Positions 21,299 through 34,860 of a stretch of DNA of 64,000 nucleotides are shown here, one piece after another. Each line of letters opens with the position of its first letter. The stretch's first letter is position 1. Origin of the DNA: Lactuca virosa (lineage: Eukaryota; Streptophyta; Magnoliopsida; Asterales; Asteraceae); assembly GCA_928212115.1 (NCBI GenBank), contig CAKMRJ010005523.1, positions 146,014,190 through 146,078,189 of the forward strand, given 5' to 3'. The notes beneath the pieces were generated by a model. It was not told the DNA's origin, did no database searches, and saw only the letters and a program-made list of their open reading frames with translations. The position numbers were made by a program, and so were the translations under genes.

Positions 21299-24200
21299 AT
21301 GGTGGTTTTACGCCCTAGACCAGCAGTCGGCAGTTCAGGTGCCGGTGAGGGATCGGGATCAGGCTCGGGGACCGAACATTTGGATGAGCAGACTAGGGAG
21401 TTTCTCTCCTCAGAGGTTACTCGCATCATACTCAAGCAGACTCCTGTGATCTTCGGTTCGATCAAGGAGGGTATTTTGGAGCTGATGGATGAGAAGTTGA
21501 GCACATTCCGTGTTGAGGTGGCGGCCATGATGGGGTCGCGCACCCTCACTTTCAGGGAGTTCAGAGCATGTGGAGCTCCTGATTACCATGGGACGCGGGA
21601 TCCCATTGCGAGTACCAGGTGGTTGGCGGATGTCGCCAATGCATTCCACACCAGCAGATGTCCCGAGGGGGACAAGGTCAGACTAGCATCCTGTCTCCTG
21701 AAGGACAAGGCACGAGATTGGTGGGAGGAGATCAGACATGTCATGGGAGATGACGCGGCTCTCGATGCGATGACCTGGATCGATTTCACTACCACGTTCA
21801 GAGCTGAGTTTGCACTGGTTATCGAGGTGTAGCAGTTAGCGAGGGAGTTTCAGGATCTTACTCAGACTACTGAGACTGTGGCGGAGATTACCGCCAAGTT
21901 CAGGGAGAGGGCTCTTCTTGTTCCTCAGTATGCAGCTGATGAGGATATGAAGAAGGCTCATTATCATGAGATGTTGAGGAGTGATATCAGACAGTTTGTG
22001 AGCCGGTCCAACTATAAAACGCTGGATGGCATGATTGCGAGGGCTCGTGAGAGAGAGATAGATTTGGAGATGGAGAAGAAGAGGAAACCAGAGGCGGCAT
22101 CTGGCACAGGGAGTTTGGGCAAAAAGCCCAAGGTATCGGATCACAGATCTAGAGGACAGCAGAGCTACAGTAGGTGTGGCAAGTGTGGGAGATTGCACGA
22201 TGGGGCGTGCAAGGCAGGGATCTCCGGCTGCTACAAGTGCGGTCGGACCGGGCATATGAGTAGAGATTGTACAGCAGCTGATCTGATTTGCTTCCATTGC
22301 AATCAGAGGGGACATAAAAAGTCCCAGTGCCCGAGTTTAGCAGTAGCAGGGAAGGTGGCAGCACTAGCCCCTGCTACTTTGAGGATTACAGACGGCCGTC
22401 AGGGTTGGGCTGAGGCGCCAGTGGCGAAGAGTAGAGCTTTCCAGATGACAGCAGAGGAGGTGCAGGCGACTCCTGATGTGGTGACGGGTATGTATTTCTT
22501 TTTTCTCTGTTTTTGGTATTGATTATTTCTCATGGTTGTGTGTTTGTATATAGGGTCGTTCTTAGTGAACGACATTTCAGCTACAATATTGTTTGATTCG
22601 GGGGCCACCCGATCGTTTTTCTCGCTTGCGCTTAGCAAGCGGTTTAGCAGAGCTCCGGGGGAGCTGGACTGTCCACTTGAGGTTGAGATAGCTGATGACA
22701 GGACCGTCAGGGTCGGAAGGGTACATAGGGGGTGTTCGCTGCGGTTATTTGATGAGCAGTTTTTAGTAGATCTGGTTCCTATTCCCCTGCGAGGGAATAA
22801 GGTCATAGTGGGTATGGACTGGTTGAGCCCCAATGGGGCAGTGATTGATTGTGATTTGCAGTTAGTGAGGGTTCGCACTCCTAGTGGGGGAGAGTTAGTG
22901 ATTCAGGGCGAGAGGCCACAGTGCGGACGGATTATGTGTTCAACAGCGAGAGCGAGGCGCTACTTTCAGCAGGGTTGCGCGGGGTACGTCGCCTATGTTT
23001 TAGATGCCCGGGAGAAGGGCAAGGCGACAGTTGACGATGTACCGGTAGTACGCGAGTACCCGGATGTATTTCCAGAGGATTTGCCTGGGATACCTCCTGA
23101 GAGACAGGTTGAGTTCAGGATTGACCTGGTTCCTGGTGCGGCTCCAATAACCAAGGCACCATACCGGTTGGCTCCTCCCGAGATGCAGGAGTTGTCTACG
23201 CAGCTGCAGGAGCTTCTAGACAAGGGTTTCATCAGGCCAAGTAGTTCACCATGGGGAGCCCCGATCCTGTTCGTGAGGAAGAAGGATGGGTCGCACCGTA
23301 TGTGCATAGATTACCGGGAGCTAAACAAGGTGACGGTGAAGAACCGTTACCCACTTCCGAGGATAGATGACTTATTTGATCAGCTCCAGGGAGCATCTTG
23401 GTTCTCCAAGATTGATTTGCGCTCCGGTTATCATCAGATGCGGGTCAGAGGTGAGGACGTACAGAAGATCGCTTTTAGGACCCGCTATGGTCATTATGAG
23501 TTCGTGGTGATGCCATTTGGGCTCACCAACGCACCAGCAGCGTTCATGGATCTCATGAACCGCTTATGCAGACCGATGTTAGATCGATCTGTGATAGTGT
23601 TCATCGATGACATCTTGGTCTATTCCAAGACTCAGGAGCAGCACGAGGAGCACCTGAGGGAGGTGCTAGAGACACTGAGGAGGGAGAAACTTTTCGCAAA
23701 GTTCTCCAAGTGTGAGTTCTGGTTGCGCGAGGTGCAGTTCCTTGGACACCTCGTCAACCAGAAGGGTATACTAGTAGATCCGGCCAAGATAGAGGCCGTG
23801 ATGCAGTGGGAGGTTCCGAGGTCTCCATATGAGATTCGAAGCTTCCTAAGGTTGGCAGGGTACTACAGGAGATTCATCCAGGATTTCTCCAAGATAGCAG
23901 TTTCGCTTACTTGACTGACCAGGAAGTCGGTCGCATTTCGCTGGGGGCCTGAGCAGCAGGCAGCATTTGAGACCCTCAGGCAGAGATTATGCGAGGCATC
24001 GATTCTTACCCTGCCAGAGGGAGTGGATGACTTCGTAGTCTACTGTGATGCTTCGATCACAGGTTTGGGAGCAGTGTTGATGCAGCGAGGGCATGTGATA
24101 GCTTATGCCTCTAGACAGTTGAAGCCTCACGTGGCTAACTATCCGACGCACGATTTAGAGCTGGGGGCAGTGGTGTTCGCCCTCAAGATTTGGAGACATT

Positions 24201-25894
24201 ACCTCTATGGGGTCCGTTGTACCATCTACACGGATCACAAGAGTTTGAGGTACCTCATGGATCAGCCGAATATGAAGATGAGGCAGCGTCGATGGTTAGA
24301 CGTGGTAAAGGATTATGACTGTGAGATCCTTTACCATCCGGGCAAGGCCAACGTAGTGGCCGACGCCCTGAGCCGTAAGGCGATGACGGCCCCGATCAGA
24401 GATATATGTCTGAGGATGACAGTGATTACTCCATTGTTGGAGCGGATTAGAGAGGCACAGGTTGAGGGCCTAAAAGAGGAAAGACGGAAGTGCGAGAGGA
24501 TCGTGGGCCGAGTAGCTTCTTTCGATTATGACAGTCGAGGATTGTTGACCCTTCATAGGAGAGTTTGCGTGCCGTAATGGGGAGGAGTACGGCAGGTGTT
24601 GATGGATGAGGCCCACAAGTCTCGGTTCTCCATCCACCCAGGGGCGACAAATATGTACATAGATCTTCGACCAGATTATTGGTGTCCCTACATGAAGCGG
24701 GACGTAGCTTGGTACGTGGTGAGATGCCCGACCTGCAGGAAGGTCAAGGCAGAGCACCAGAGACCCCACGGCAAGATGCAACCATTAGATATTCCCGTGT
24801 GGAAATGGGAGGATATCACCATGGATTTCGTTACTAAGCTTCCTAGGACTGCACGTGGAGTTGACTCGATTTGGGTCATAGTGGATCGGTTGACCAAGAA
24901 CGCGCACTTCGTACCGATCCAGGAGAGTCTATCGGCTGAGAAGTTAGATGATATTTATGTGCGAGAGGTTGTGGCACGTCATGGAGTGCCTATTTCAGTA
25001 GTATCATATCGAGACGTCCGGTTTACTTCCAGGTTTTGGAAGCGGTTCCATGATGAGATGGGGACTCGTCTCCTTTTCAGCACCGCTTTCCACCCTCAGA
25101 CGGATGGGCAAAGCAAGAGGACGATTCAGACTCTCGAGGACATGCTTCGGGCATGTGTCCTAGATTTTGGTGGCAGTTGGGATACGTACCTTCCGTTAGC
25201 GGAATTTTCGTATAACAACAGTTACCACTCCAGTATAGACCAGCCTCCCTTTGAGATGTTCTACGTGAGGAAGTGTAGGACCCCAATCTGTTTGGGCGAG
25301 GTCGGTCAGAGAGTCATGGGGAGCACTGAGGTAGTGCTTAAGACCACAGAGTTGATACAGCAGGTTCGTAGCCGGCTCCAGACTGCTCAGAGTCGGCAGA
25401 AGAGTTACGCAGATAGGAGGTGTTCTGATTTGGAGTTTCAGGTAGGCGATATGGTCCTCCTGAAAGTGTCACCCTGGAAGGGCGTCATCAAGTTCCGGAA
25501 GAGGAGCAAGCTGGGCCCCAGATTCATTGGTCCCTTTAGGGTTTTGGCCCGGGTAGGTCGGGTTGCTTATCGGTTAGATCTTCCAGCAGAGCTTAGCCAG
25601 ATCCACAACACTTTCCATGTGTCTCAGTTACGGAAGTGTTTGGTGGATGAGTCAGCAGTTGTACCGTTGGAGGATATTCAGGTTGAAAGCAGCCTGAATT
25701 ACATTGAGAGACCAGTTGCGATCTTGGATCGAAAGTCGACGACGTTGAGGAACAAGGTGGTTCAGCTAGTAAAGGTGCAGTGGCAGCATCGGAAGGGTTC
25801 AGAATGGACATGGGAGACCGAGGAGGAGATGAGGGAGCATTATCCGGAGTTATTTTCAGATTCAGTAGCAGCAGACTTCGAGGACGAAGTTTGA
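21299..25894 (+). pseudogene. gag-pol of Ty3 element I, one frame with an intron and three stops
   Basis: Starts ATG GTG GTT TTA CGC. Removing a 66-bp GT-AG intron (22488-22553) gives one frame of about 1509 residues. In order: gag; zinc knuckles near 22180-22330 (CYKCGRTGHMSRDC, CFHCNQRGHKKSQC); protease with DSGA; reverse transcriptase with FIDD near 23605; RNase H (YCDAS); HHCC zinc finger and core integrase; chromodomain-like tail. Stops: TAG 21830-21832 (glutamine codon in element II), TGA 23912-23914 (CGA in II), TAA 24575-24577 (TAC in II). The integrase core is also changed: the SDRD aspartate is Tyr (25007-25009) and the QSER glutamate is Lys (25115-25117), so two catalytic residues are lost. 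Confidence 0.93.
22488..22553 (+). other. Putative spliceosomal intron between gag and protease (element I)
   Basis: GTATGT donor, pyrimidine/T-rich body, TATAG acceptor, 66 bp with an in-frame TGA. Splicing joins GTG ACG G to GG TCG TTC, giving VTGSFLVN. The same intron sits at 52956-53022 in element II (67 bp), where removal is needed to restore frame. Confidence 0.75.
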
Positions 25895-25897
25895 GAT

Positions 25898-25911
25898 AAG
25901 TGGGGGAGAGT
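25898..25911 (+). other. Polypurine tract of element I
   Basis: AAGTGGGGGAGAG directly before the 3' LTR, identical in element II (56366-56379). Confidence 0.85.
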
Positions 25912-28003
25912 TGTAACGCCCCGTTCCTGGTATGCATTTAAAACATTATTTTTCTTCTTATTTTAGAAGCTACTCGACGAGTCAGTGGCCCTAACTCGTC
26001 TAGTAGAAGCGGGTCAGTACGTGGAGTTGGCGTGGCGACTCGACGAGTCCATATTCCGGACTCGGCGAGTCCGCCAGTCTGGACGAAGCCCTAATTTTTA
26101 GGGAGTGTACCCTATTTAAACCCCATTATAGCCCCTAACCAGCCTCCTTCACCTCTCAGAGACTTATTCCCGAAACCCTAGCCTCCTTGAAGTGTGTGTG
26201 AGTGATTTTTTTGCCCTTGTGAAGGAATCTTGGTGCATTGTTGAGCAAGAAGAAGAAGGAGAAGGTAGAAGAACTCAAGGAAGAAGAAGTAGATCCAGAT
26301 TATACTCCTCTTTGGCCATCCTTTCTGGTAATAAAGCTTTCATCTTGGTTATTGTATTGCTAGATCTAGTTTGTCCCCAAATTGATGGTTTTGAGCTCAA
26401 AAACCCCAAATCCCTAGTGATGAAGCTTTGTAATCAAGCCATATCTCAGATCTAGCCTCTCTTGAGTTCCAGGAGCTCCAGAAGGCCACCTTTTCGCAGC
26501 CATGGCCTTGTTCTAGACAAGTAACCCCTATTATAGCCAAGTTTAAGTGTTATTGCTTCATTGCATCATAGATACACGTAAAGTTAGCAACTTTACATGT
26601 TCAAATTGTCCCAGAAACCTAGATCTATGAATTGGATGCACTGAAACTGATTAGAATCGACTGAATAGAATCTGCATGCAAAGGACTCGGCGAGTCGTTC
26701 TTCGGACTCGGCGAGTCAGGGCGCGAGTCTTAGATTCCCTGTTCAGTAGAGGCGAGTCTGTTTAGCAAGTGGAGTAAAGACTCAGTGAGTTAAGACATGG
26801 TTATGAGTGTAGAGGGACTCGGCGAGTCTACGCCCTGACTCGGCGAGTCCAAGACAATCTTCTTCCCACAAGAACAAACTCGACGAGTTGTTCATACAAC
26901 TCGGCGAGTCATAGACTGGACGTGTTCATATGATGAAGGAGGACTCGACGAGTTGTTCATACAACTCGACGAGTCAGATAAAGGTTGACTCGATGTTATT
27001 ATAGAAGGAGAACTCGTCGAGTCTTCGCTAAACTCGACGAGTAGAGTCGGGAAAGGGAGTAGAAGGAAAGATAGGGACTCGACGAGTTGGCGGCCCAACT
27101 CGGCGAGTCAGGTCAACGGATTGTTGACTTTGACCAGGGGGTAAAATAGTCATTTTACCCTAAGATTAGTTATCAGTGTCGGATTAAGTGTCTTTTGGGA
27201 ATTGTAGCCGGGTAGTTACCGGAGCAGCAGTCAGACAATTCCCGAGCAGCATTTCAGCAGCCAGCCTTTCGAGGTGAGTTTTCCTTCCGGTAGGAACAGG
27301 TCTACGGCCACAATGCCGACCCGTTTAGTTAGCAGTAGATCCGGATTACAGTATGATGCAGTAGTTCAGTATGCTTGGTGTCTTTGTGATACAGGCATGG
27401 TATGTGTTATGTGTTCCGGACTATGGTCCGATGCAGTATGCAGTATATGCGTTCATATTATATGCTATGATTATGTTATGCTATGTTCAGTCAGTTCCGG
27501 ACTTCGGTCCGATGCAGTGGGAAAGGCCCTAGTCAGTTCCGGACTTCGGTTCGATGTAGTTCCGGACTTCGGTCCGATGCAGTGGGCAAGGCCCTAGTCA
27601 GTTCCGGACTTCAGTCCGATGCAGTGGGCAAGGCCGTAGTTAGTTCCGGACTTCGGTCCGATGCAGTGGGCAAGGCCCAGTATGTGCTTTATATTTTATA
27701 GTATGGTATGTGGTAGTTTGGGGGAGCTCACTAAGCTTCGTGCTTACAGTTTCAGTTCTGGTTTCAGGTACTTCAGCTAGCAAAGGGAAGGGCTCGGGAT
27801 GATGGCATGGCACACCCTACAATTTTAGCCTGGAAGTTAGACTCTGATATTTTGATATGATCTTGACACTAGTTTCGATTTGATAAATTTATTATGACAT
27901 TTTGAGATACTTGATTCATGGTTTTTAACTTTTAATATTTGATATTATGGTTTAGTAAAGTTTTCAAACAAAAATTTTTGGGTTGTATTTTTGGTATGCT
28001 ACA
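25912..28003 (+). mobile_element. 3' LTR of element I
   Basis: 2092 bp, TGTAACGCCCCG to GGTATGCTACA. Promoter-like TATTTAAA at 26113-26120. Palindrome clusters at 25974-26075 and 26690-27110; UUCG hairpins at 27414-27680 (starts near 27414, 27495, 27537, 27560, 27602 and 27645). Followed by the TTAAA duplication at 28004-28008. Confidence 0.95.
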
Positions 28004-28014
28004 TTAAAGATTGA

Positions 28015-29509
28015 GAGAACAATGTTATTGTGGGAAGAGGTTTCATGTGAAGTTTAAGATCGAAAATGGTGAAGTCTGTGAATGCATAACTTGATTGATG
28101 GTTTACTTAGACAATGTTTACTTTTTCATTAGATGAATGCTTGGTAATTTATTAAACACAATTATTAGGTTTTAATTATATAAATGTTTGAGCACATATA
28201 TGATATCATGGATATGTGAAGCTTAATATTGATAAGTAATATGGATATGTGAAGCTTAAATGTTTGAGCATATAGATAATCACATTTGATTATAAACAAT
28301 TTTTAAATCACATGTGATTAATTTGCATTTATTAAGGACAATGTATGATTTATACATCAATCATGTATGATATGAAAGAAAAAAAATACAATAGTATAAT
28401 ATTTGATTAAACATATAAACATTAATATAAACACATGTGATTAGAAAAATAATCACATATGATTATATGTATCCAATAAAATATTGAAACTAATCACATA
28501 TGATTAGTTTGCATTTATTAAGGACAATGTATGATTTATACATCAATCATATATGATTACAAATACAAAAACAATTTTTAAATCACATGTGATTAAATTG
28601 CATTTATTAAGGACAATGCATGATTTATACATCAATCATGTATGATTACAAAAACAAAAAAACTTTTAAATACTCAATCACATATGACTATAAATATAAA
28701 AGCAAAAAAATACAATAGTACAATATGTGATTAAACATATAAACATTAATATAAACACATGTGATTAGAAAAATAATCACATATGATCATTGTATGGTTT
28801 ATAATTCAAACACATATGATTATATGCATCCAATAAAATATTGTAAATAATCACATGTGATTATCATGTATAACATACGCATACATACAAATTACAATTT
28901 AACTAGGAGAAGCCCATGTTCCGCAAGGGTTGAAACCACATGTGGTTATATACGTAATCATATGTGATTATAAACAATTTTTAAATAACATATGATTAGT
29001 TTGCATTTATTAACGACAATGTATGATTTATACATCAATTATATATGATTAAAAATACAAAAAACAATTTTTAAATCACATGTGATTAATTTGTATTTAT
29101 TAAGGACAATGTATGATTTATACATCAATCATGTATGATTACAAAAACAAATAATAATAATTAGATTATCATGTGTAAAAATAAAAGTATTGGCTCAATC
29201 TGGATAAAAGTTGAAAAAATGTGACAAATTATACAAGCTAAATAGTTTTCTGTTACCTAACCCCCACGGGATTTATATGTAGAATTTAGAAGGTGGCATA
29301 ATTGTGAATAACTTAACAATTGGTTCCAAACATATCACATTTAGAAAATAAGTGAGTATAATTGTAAAAAGGAATATAAACTGAATTGTGCATACATAAT
29401 CAGAATCTTCCATTTACGCCATCAAAATACATCATTTCTCTCAACAGAAAACCCTCTTCTGTCTCTAACATTTCATCCTTTTTCAAACATTTTCAACGAA
29501 AATGAAGAA
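28015..29509 (+). other. Spacer between MULE gene copies A and B, packed with palindromes
   Basis: The first ~130 bases match the 3' flank of copy B (GTGGGAAGAGGTTT, TTAGACAATGTTTA). From 28260 to 29160 the palindrome AATCACATGTGATT/AATCATATATGATT recurs roughly every 30-50 bases. A larger word repeats several times (TTTATTAAGGACAATGTATG, near 28335, 28515, 28605, 29005 and 29100). From 29290 the sequence matches the left end of the MULE (14280 onwards: AACTTAACAATTGGTTCCAA), giving copy B its own promoter-like leader. No gene. Confidence 0.8.
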
Positions 29510-32500
29510 ATGTCGTCAAAAAAAGAGATAACGCCATCAAAACCTTCATCCAAAGGTATCACAACGCATATTTGACTTTTTTTGCTGAATATCACTCGAT
29601 TCTCATTATTATCGAGTTTTTTTTATGAATATCACTCGAATACTGTTAGTTCATCAATATACAGGAAATCGACATTACTCAAAAGTTTTTTTGAAATCAA
29701 ACCCTAGTTTCGATGTCGAACAATTTACTGAAAGTTTTTTTGTTAAATATAAATGAAATCTGCATTTATTCAAACGTTATTTCAAACTAAAACCCTCGTT
29801 GCGAGTATATAGTTTTTCTTCTATTGCTTTGTTCAACACACATGAAATATGCATTTATTCAAAAGTTACGACTAAACTCTCAATTTTACGAATATTAAAG
29901 TTTAATTTCTCGATTTAGTGTTCTGTAATTCATGTATTGTGTAAATAAAGTCCGTTTGAAATTGCAGATGATACTAAAACATTTGAAAAAAAAATATTCC
30001 AGAAGGAGGACAAATACAAAAATCACGAACGAAGGTGATAAATAATATGACTGTGTTCAATCACATCTGACTGAAATTGACTTTGTCATTTTCTGATTAT
30101 ATATGTATTTTTATATATCTCAGAAAATCCAAAACAAAAGCACAAAAAGCGAAAAAAGGACAGTGTAACAGAAGAAACAAAGATAACAACAGAAAGAAAA
30201 TATGAAAGGTATTGCTCAATCACATATGATTATACACATAAACATAACACCATATGTTTTTAATCAAATGTGATTACCTGCTTTTATATGCAAAAAACAT
30301 CATCAATCACATGTGATTAACATCAATCAATAACACTTTAAGCTTTATTATAATACCATTATTTTATTGATTCTGACTTTTATCTATATTTATACTTATT
30401 TATTATTGATTTGTATACAAATATGAATTTGATTACAGCTATTGTAGTATTCACAAAAGAAAAGCATACAGCAACAGAAAAAAAGGTATATTTAAATCAC
30501 ATATGGTTTATGAAGACATGTTATAAACATATGATTATATGATTATCCCTTTTTTACAATTTGTCTCTCTAAAGGAAAAGGAAAAAGATCAAATGAAGAA
30601 GACACAACAGAAACAAGGTCCAAGTTAAAACACGACAAATGTATAATTCAATCACATATGATTGTAATATGTATTTAAAATCACATAATTATTAATTATT
30701 ACTTGATTCTCAATTAGTATATGATTATTATTTTCATAACAACTGAAAAGAAAACTGAGTCAAGAAAAAGAAAAGCCATATCTTCAAAAAGTAAAGATCA
30801 ACGACTTGATGAAAATGAAGATGATTCCGATTCTGCAACAAAAGATATAAAGAAAAGAAAGAAGAAGATAATAAAGAAGCATTTTGATACAATCAGAAAC
30901 AGGTATAACTTTGTGATTAACAACTTTATACAAAAAAATAATTTTATTAAATCATATGTGATATACGAATACCTTTATTAAATCACATATGATTAATATC
31001 TTTTATGTATGAAAAAAATCAATATACAAATAAGATAATTTATTTAATCATATATGATTCAAAGATGAATCACCATGTGATTAATATCTTTTATATACGA
31101 AAATGTGATTATACAAAAATTTATTAAGTCATATATGATTTAAAAATCAATCATGTGTGATTATTCAAAACATATTTCATGTATTTTTCAGTTAACACAC
31201 ATGTGGTAAAATTATAAAACATGTATAATACCTTCATTAATTATTATCATAACATATGAATTAAATTCATTATGTGATATATTTGATGATAGATGTACAC
31301 CTGGAGCTTTGTTGTCTGTTATACAAGGCCTCAATGAAGTACAAAAAAATTGTGTCAGACAGATGGGTTTTGGGGGAATATTAAATATGAAGATGTCAGA
31401 GGTCCTAGGGGCCTTAAGCTGCTTTGTTCTTAAGAATTTTAACTCCAAAAACAAAGAAGATAGTTCTTCAAAAAGGAGTTATTGATGTCACCAAAGAATC
31501 CATCAAAGAAATTCTTGGATTTCCTTTGGGAAGAAAACAGTTTTCAAAACTTACATTCAGAACAAAAGAAGATAAATGTTATGAAGAATGGACAAACCAG
31601 TTTGATGACAAGAAGATGATTCGACTTCAAGATATAAAGATTAAGATTGTTTCCACCAACAAGGCAGATATGAATTTCAAGACGAATTTCATAGCTTTGT
31701 TGATCAACTCGCTGATAGAATCAAGCTCTTTAGGAAAAGCAAACACCAACCCATTGACCTACATAACAAGCAAGACGAAAATAGAAAACATCGACTGGTG
31801 TTCTTATCTGATAGATTGTTTGGTTAAAAACAAACAGTCTTTTGATCCATCAAATTCAACAAGCAATTTTAATGGACCATCTGCTTATTTGGTGGTATGT
31901 TTAATATGTTTTACACTATTTAAATATCTTTAAAATCACATATGATTTTTATTTATTTATAACGTATGTTCTAACATGAGTATCTATAATCACATGTGAT
32001 TTAAATGTCATATTCTTAAATCATATACGATTAGTAGAATTTGTTACAAAATTAATAATTTTTTTTGCAGTTGCTTTATCTAGTCAGAATCAAATCTGAT
32101 GTACTTAACATTGAAAGAACACGTCCAATGATCTGCCATTGGACTTCAGAGAAAATAAAGATGAGAGAAACTTTTGAAAAGGATGAGCTTGGTGATTTTG
32201 GAACAGGGGATTTCAATGATGAGTATGTTGATGAAGAATTGAATGAGGAGGTAAATTTAATTGCAACAATTATATGAAAACTCATTATTATTTACTAATA
32301 TTTTACATGTTACATTATATATATTAATATATATTTTAATTCATTTATTATGTAGGCTTATGAACATGTGGTTATGAATAAGTATAAGAAGTTACATATG
32401 ATGATTGAAGATGGTATAAATAAATTCCCAGAAAATATAACCCTTAATCATTTGAAAATTAGCTTTGATGCAATTTTTAAAGATAAGAGTGACAATAGTA

Positions 32501-32779
32501 ATGATGATGATGACAATGGAGATGATAATGATCAATCAAAGAAAAATAATGTCGGAGGGGAAAATATTGAAAGAGGTAAGTGTATTTAAAAAAATCTCTA
32601 TACAATCACATGTGATTAAATACTTATCTTAAATTATATGCAGTTACGGGACAAGAAAATGAGAATCTTGAAGGAGGAGAGGAACAGCAACGAAAAAATA
32701 AAGATGAGGGAGGTGAAGATATTAAAATAACAGGTAAGTAATATTTTACTAAATCATATGTGATTCTTAAAAAGTAACT

Positions 32780-33760
32780 TTTTACAATCACATGTGATTA
32801 AAAACAATTTTTTATTATATGCAAATCACATGTGATTAACTACAAATTTTTTATATATGCAGATGGTGAGAAAGATGAAAATGATAATAATGATCAAGGT
32901 TTGGATGACATGAATTTGAATGATGAAGGTGTTGAAAATGACAAAGGTGATAATAATAAAGAAGAACAAAATGCTGAAGGAGAAGGTAAACAACAATATA
33001 TATTAATAAAGTAATCAAATGTAATTATAATTTATGTAAACATTCACAAATCATTAATAATTTCTTTTTAATTGTATTCAGCTGTGGAGGGGATGAATAT
33101 AGAAAGGAAGAATGATAAGAAAGTAGAAGGAATAACTGGTGAACAACCACAAAGAGATGGAGAAGGTAAATATAAATATATTGAAAATAAAAATATAATA
33201 TATTTGTAAGCATAATAATCATATATGATTACATCTCTTGTAATCACATGTGATTATATTCACATAACAATACAAATATATTTGTACAATATTTTTTTTT
33301 AATAACATATGATTAATCAATCATATGTGATTCTTAAGAAGTAACTTTTTACAATCACATGTGATTAAAAACAATTTTTTATTATATGTAAATCACATGT
33401 GATTAACTACAAATTTTTTATATATGCAGATGGTGAGAAAGATGAAAATGATAATAATGATCAAGGTTTGGATCACATGAATTTGAATGATGAAGGTGTT
33501 GGAAATAAAAAAGGTGGTAATAATAAAGAAGAACAAAATGCTGAAGGAGAAGGTAAACAACAATATATATTAATAAAGTAATCAAATGTAATTATAATTT
33601 ATGTAAACACATGTGATTACATTCACAAATCATTAATAATTTCTTTTTAATTGTATTCAGCTGTGGAGGGGATGAATATAGAAAGGAAGAATGATAAGAA
33701 AATAGAAGCAATAACTGGTGAACAACCACAAAGAGATGGAGAAGGTAAATATAAATATAT
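32780..33760 (+). repeat. Direct duplication of two acidic exons in copy B (period 567 bp)
   Basis: Exons 32863-32986 and 33082-33165 are repeated at 33430-33553 and from 33661, with nearly identical introns. A third related acidic exon lies near 34480-34577 (FDDMNLHDEGVENEKGG). All are Asp/Asn/Glu-rich. Confidence 0.9.
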
Positions 33761-34860
33761 TGAAAATCATATCTTATAATTAACAAAACAGTGTTATTAA
33801 ATACGTTATAATCACATGTGATTATAAATGTCATTACATACCTTATAATCACATGTGATTATAATAACATAAATATAATATCTTTGTGTAATTAATTCTT
33901 TTAATCATATATGATTAATAATTTTTTATAATTATATATCAGGTGTAGAGGGGATAAATATGGAGGGGAAAATTGGTGAAAAGAAAGAAGGAAAAAGTAT
34001 ATATTTCTGTATATATAAAATTATGAAAAAATATATTTTTACAATCATATATGATAACTAACATAATCTACTTATATGCAGAATTGAAAGGAACAAATGT
34101 TGTTCGAGGAGAAGGTACCAATCATATTTATCTGATAAAAATATTGTATTGAATGATAAAAATATTGTATTGAATGATAATTACTTTTTATGTATATGTA
34201 TTGATTAATTTAAATTCTATTGTATGTAATTTGAAAATTTTAAAAATCTTTTAATGTAATTGATTAAATATTATGAAACTATTTCTTAATAATTGTCTAT
34301 AAATGTTGATATGTTTTAGTAAAACATATCAATATTTATCTATAATCACATGTGAACATAATTGATAAAAAGTATATTGTTCCTATATAACTAATCACAT
34401 GTGATCATAATCAACAAAAACTATTTTGTTTTACTATAACCACACACAATTGATTACAATACTTAAAAAGACAGTCAATAACGATAATTGTTTTGATGAC
34501 ATGAATTTGCATGATGAAGGTGTTGAAAATGAAAAAGGTGGTGATAATGAAGAAGAGCAAAATGTTGAAGGAGAAGGTAAACAACATTATATTTTACTTA
34601 TAATCACAAGTGATTTTTCTACTAACTTATTTTGTTTATGTGATTTTTGAAGAAGATGTGAACAAAACAATAACAAACGCTATTGAAAGTATTTTTGAAA
34701 ACACATAAGAGTTTAGCAGTACCGAAATGTTAAATGATGATGAATTCAATTCTGTTTATGAAAAGTCCATGAAAGAATACCAAAATAAAAAAGAAGAGAG
34801 TATGATGGCCTCATATGATCTTAAGATAAGTCAGTTAACACCTCCAGAGATGACAGAGGT

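Larger units (their letters stand above)
18379..28003 (+). mobile_element. Complete Ty3 LTR retrotransposon, element I (Tekay-like chromovirus)
   Basis: The 9625-bp element has a 5' LTR (18379-20376), PBS, leader, gag-pol with an apparent intron (21299-25894), polypurine tract, 3' LTR (25912-28003) and a 5-bp target duplication. The chromodomain-like C-terminus and domain order (gag, protease, RT, RNase H, integrase) place it among plant chromoviruses, probably Tekay/Del; the lineage name is from memory. It is inserted in MULE gene copy A and has the same family layout as element II. Confidence 0.95.
14504..28014 (+). pseudogene. MULE gene copy A: Ulp1-family N-terminal region, no peptidase domain, split by Ty3 element I
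   Basis: Supported exons: 14504-14549 (MSSKTGKTPSK..), 15168-15251, a 66-bp basic exon repeated at 15687, 16088 and 16485, 17027-17150 (KKRKKK), then about 17160-17718, 17864-18038 and 18142 onwards. The later exons show conserved blocks of plant Ulp1-type proteins: LGFPLG, the INSLIESSS helix, NIDWCSYLLNCL, and a CHWTSEKMKLRE stretch. They end in an Asp/Glu run. Ty3 element I interrupts the last exon six bases before its stop; with the insertion removed the protein ends DDVKD-stop at 28012-28014. Compared with copy B it lacks the peptidase exons. Damage: one-base shift and TGA near 17210, TAG near 17370 (CAG in copy B), TGA near 17390. Its 3' flank matches that of copy B, so it derives from a B-like gene by internal deletion. 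Confidence 0.75.
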
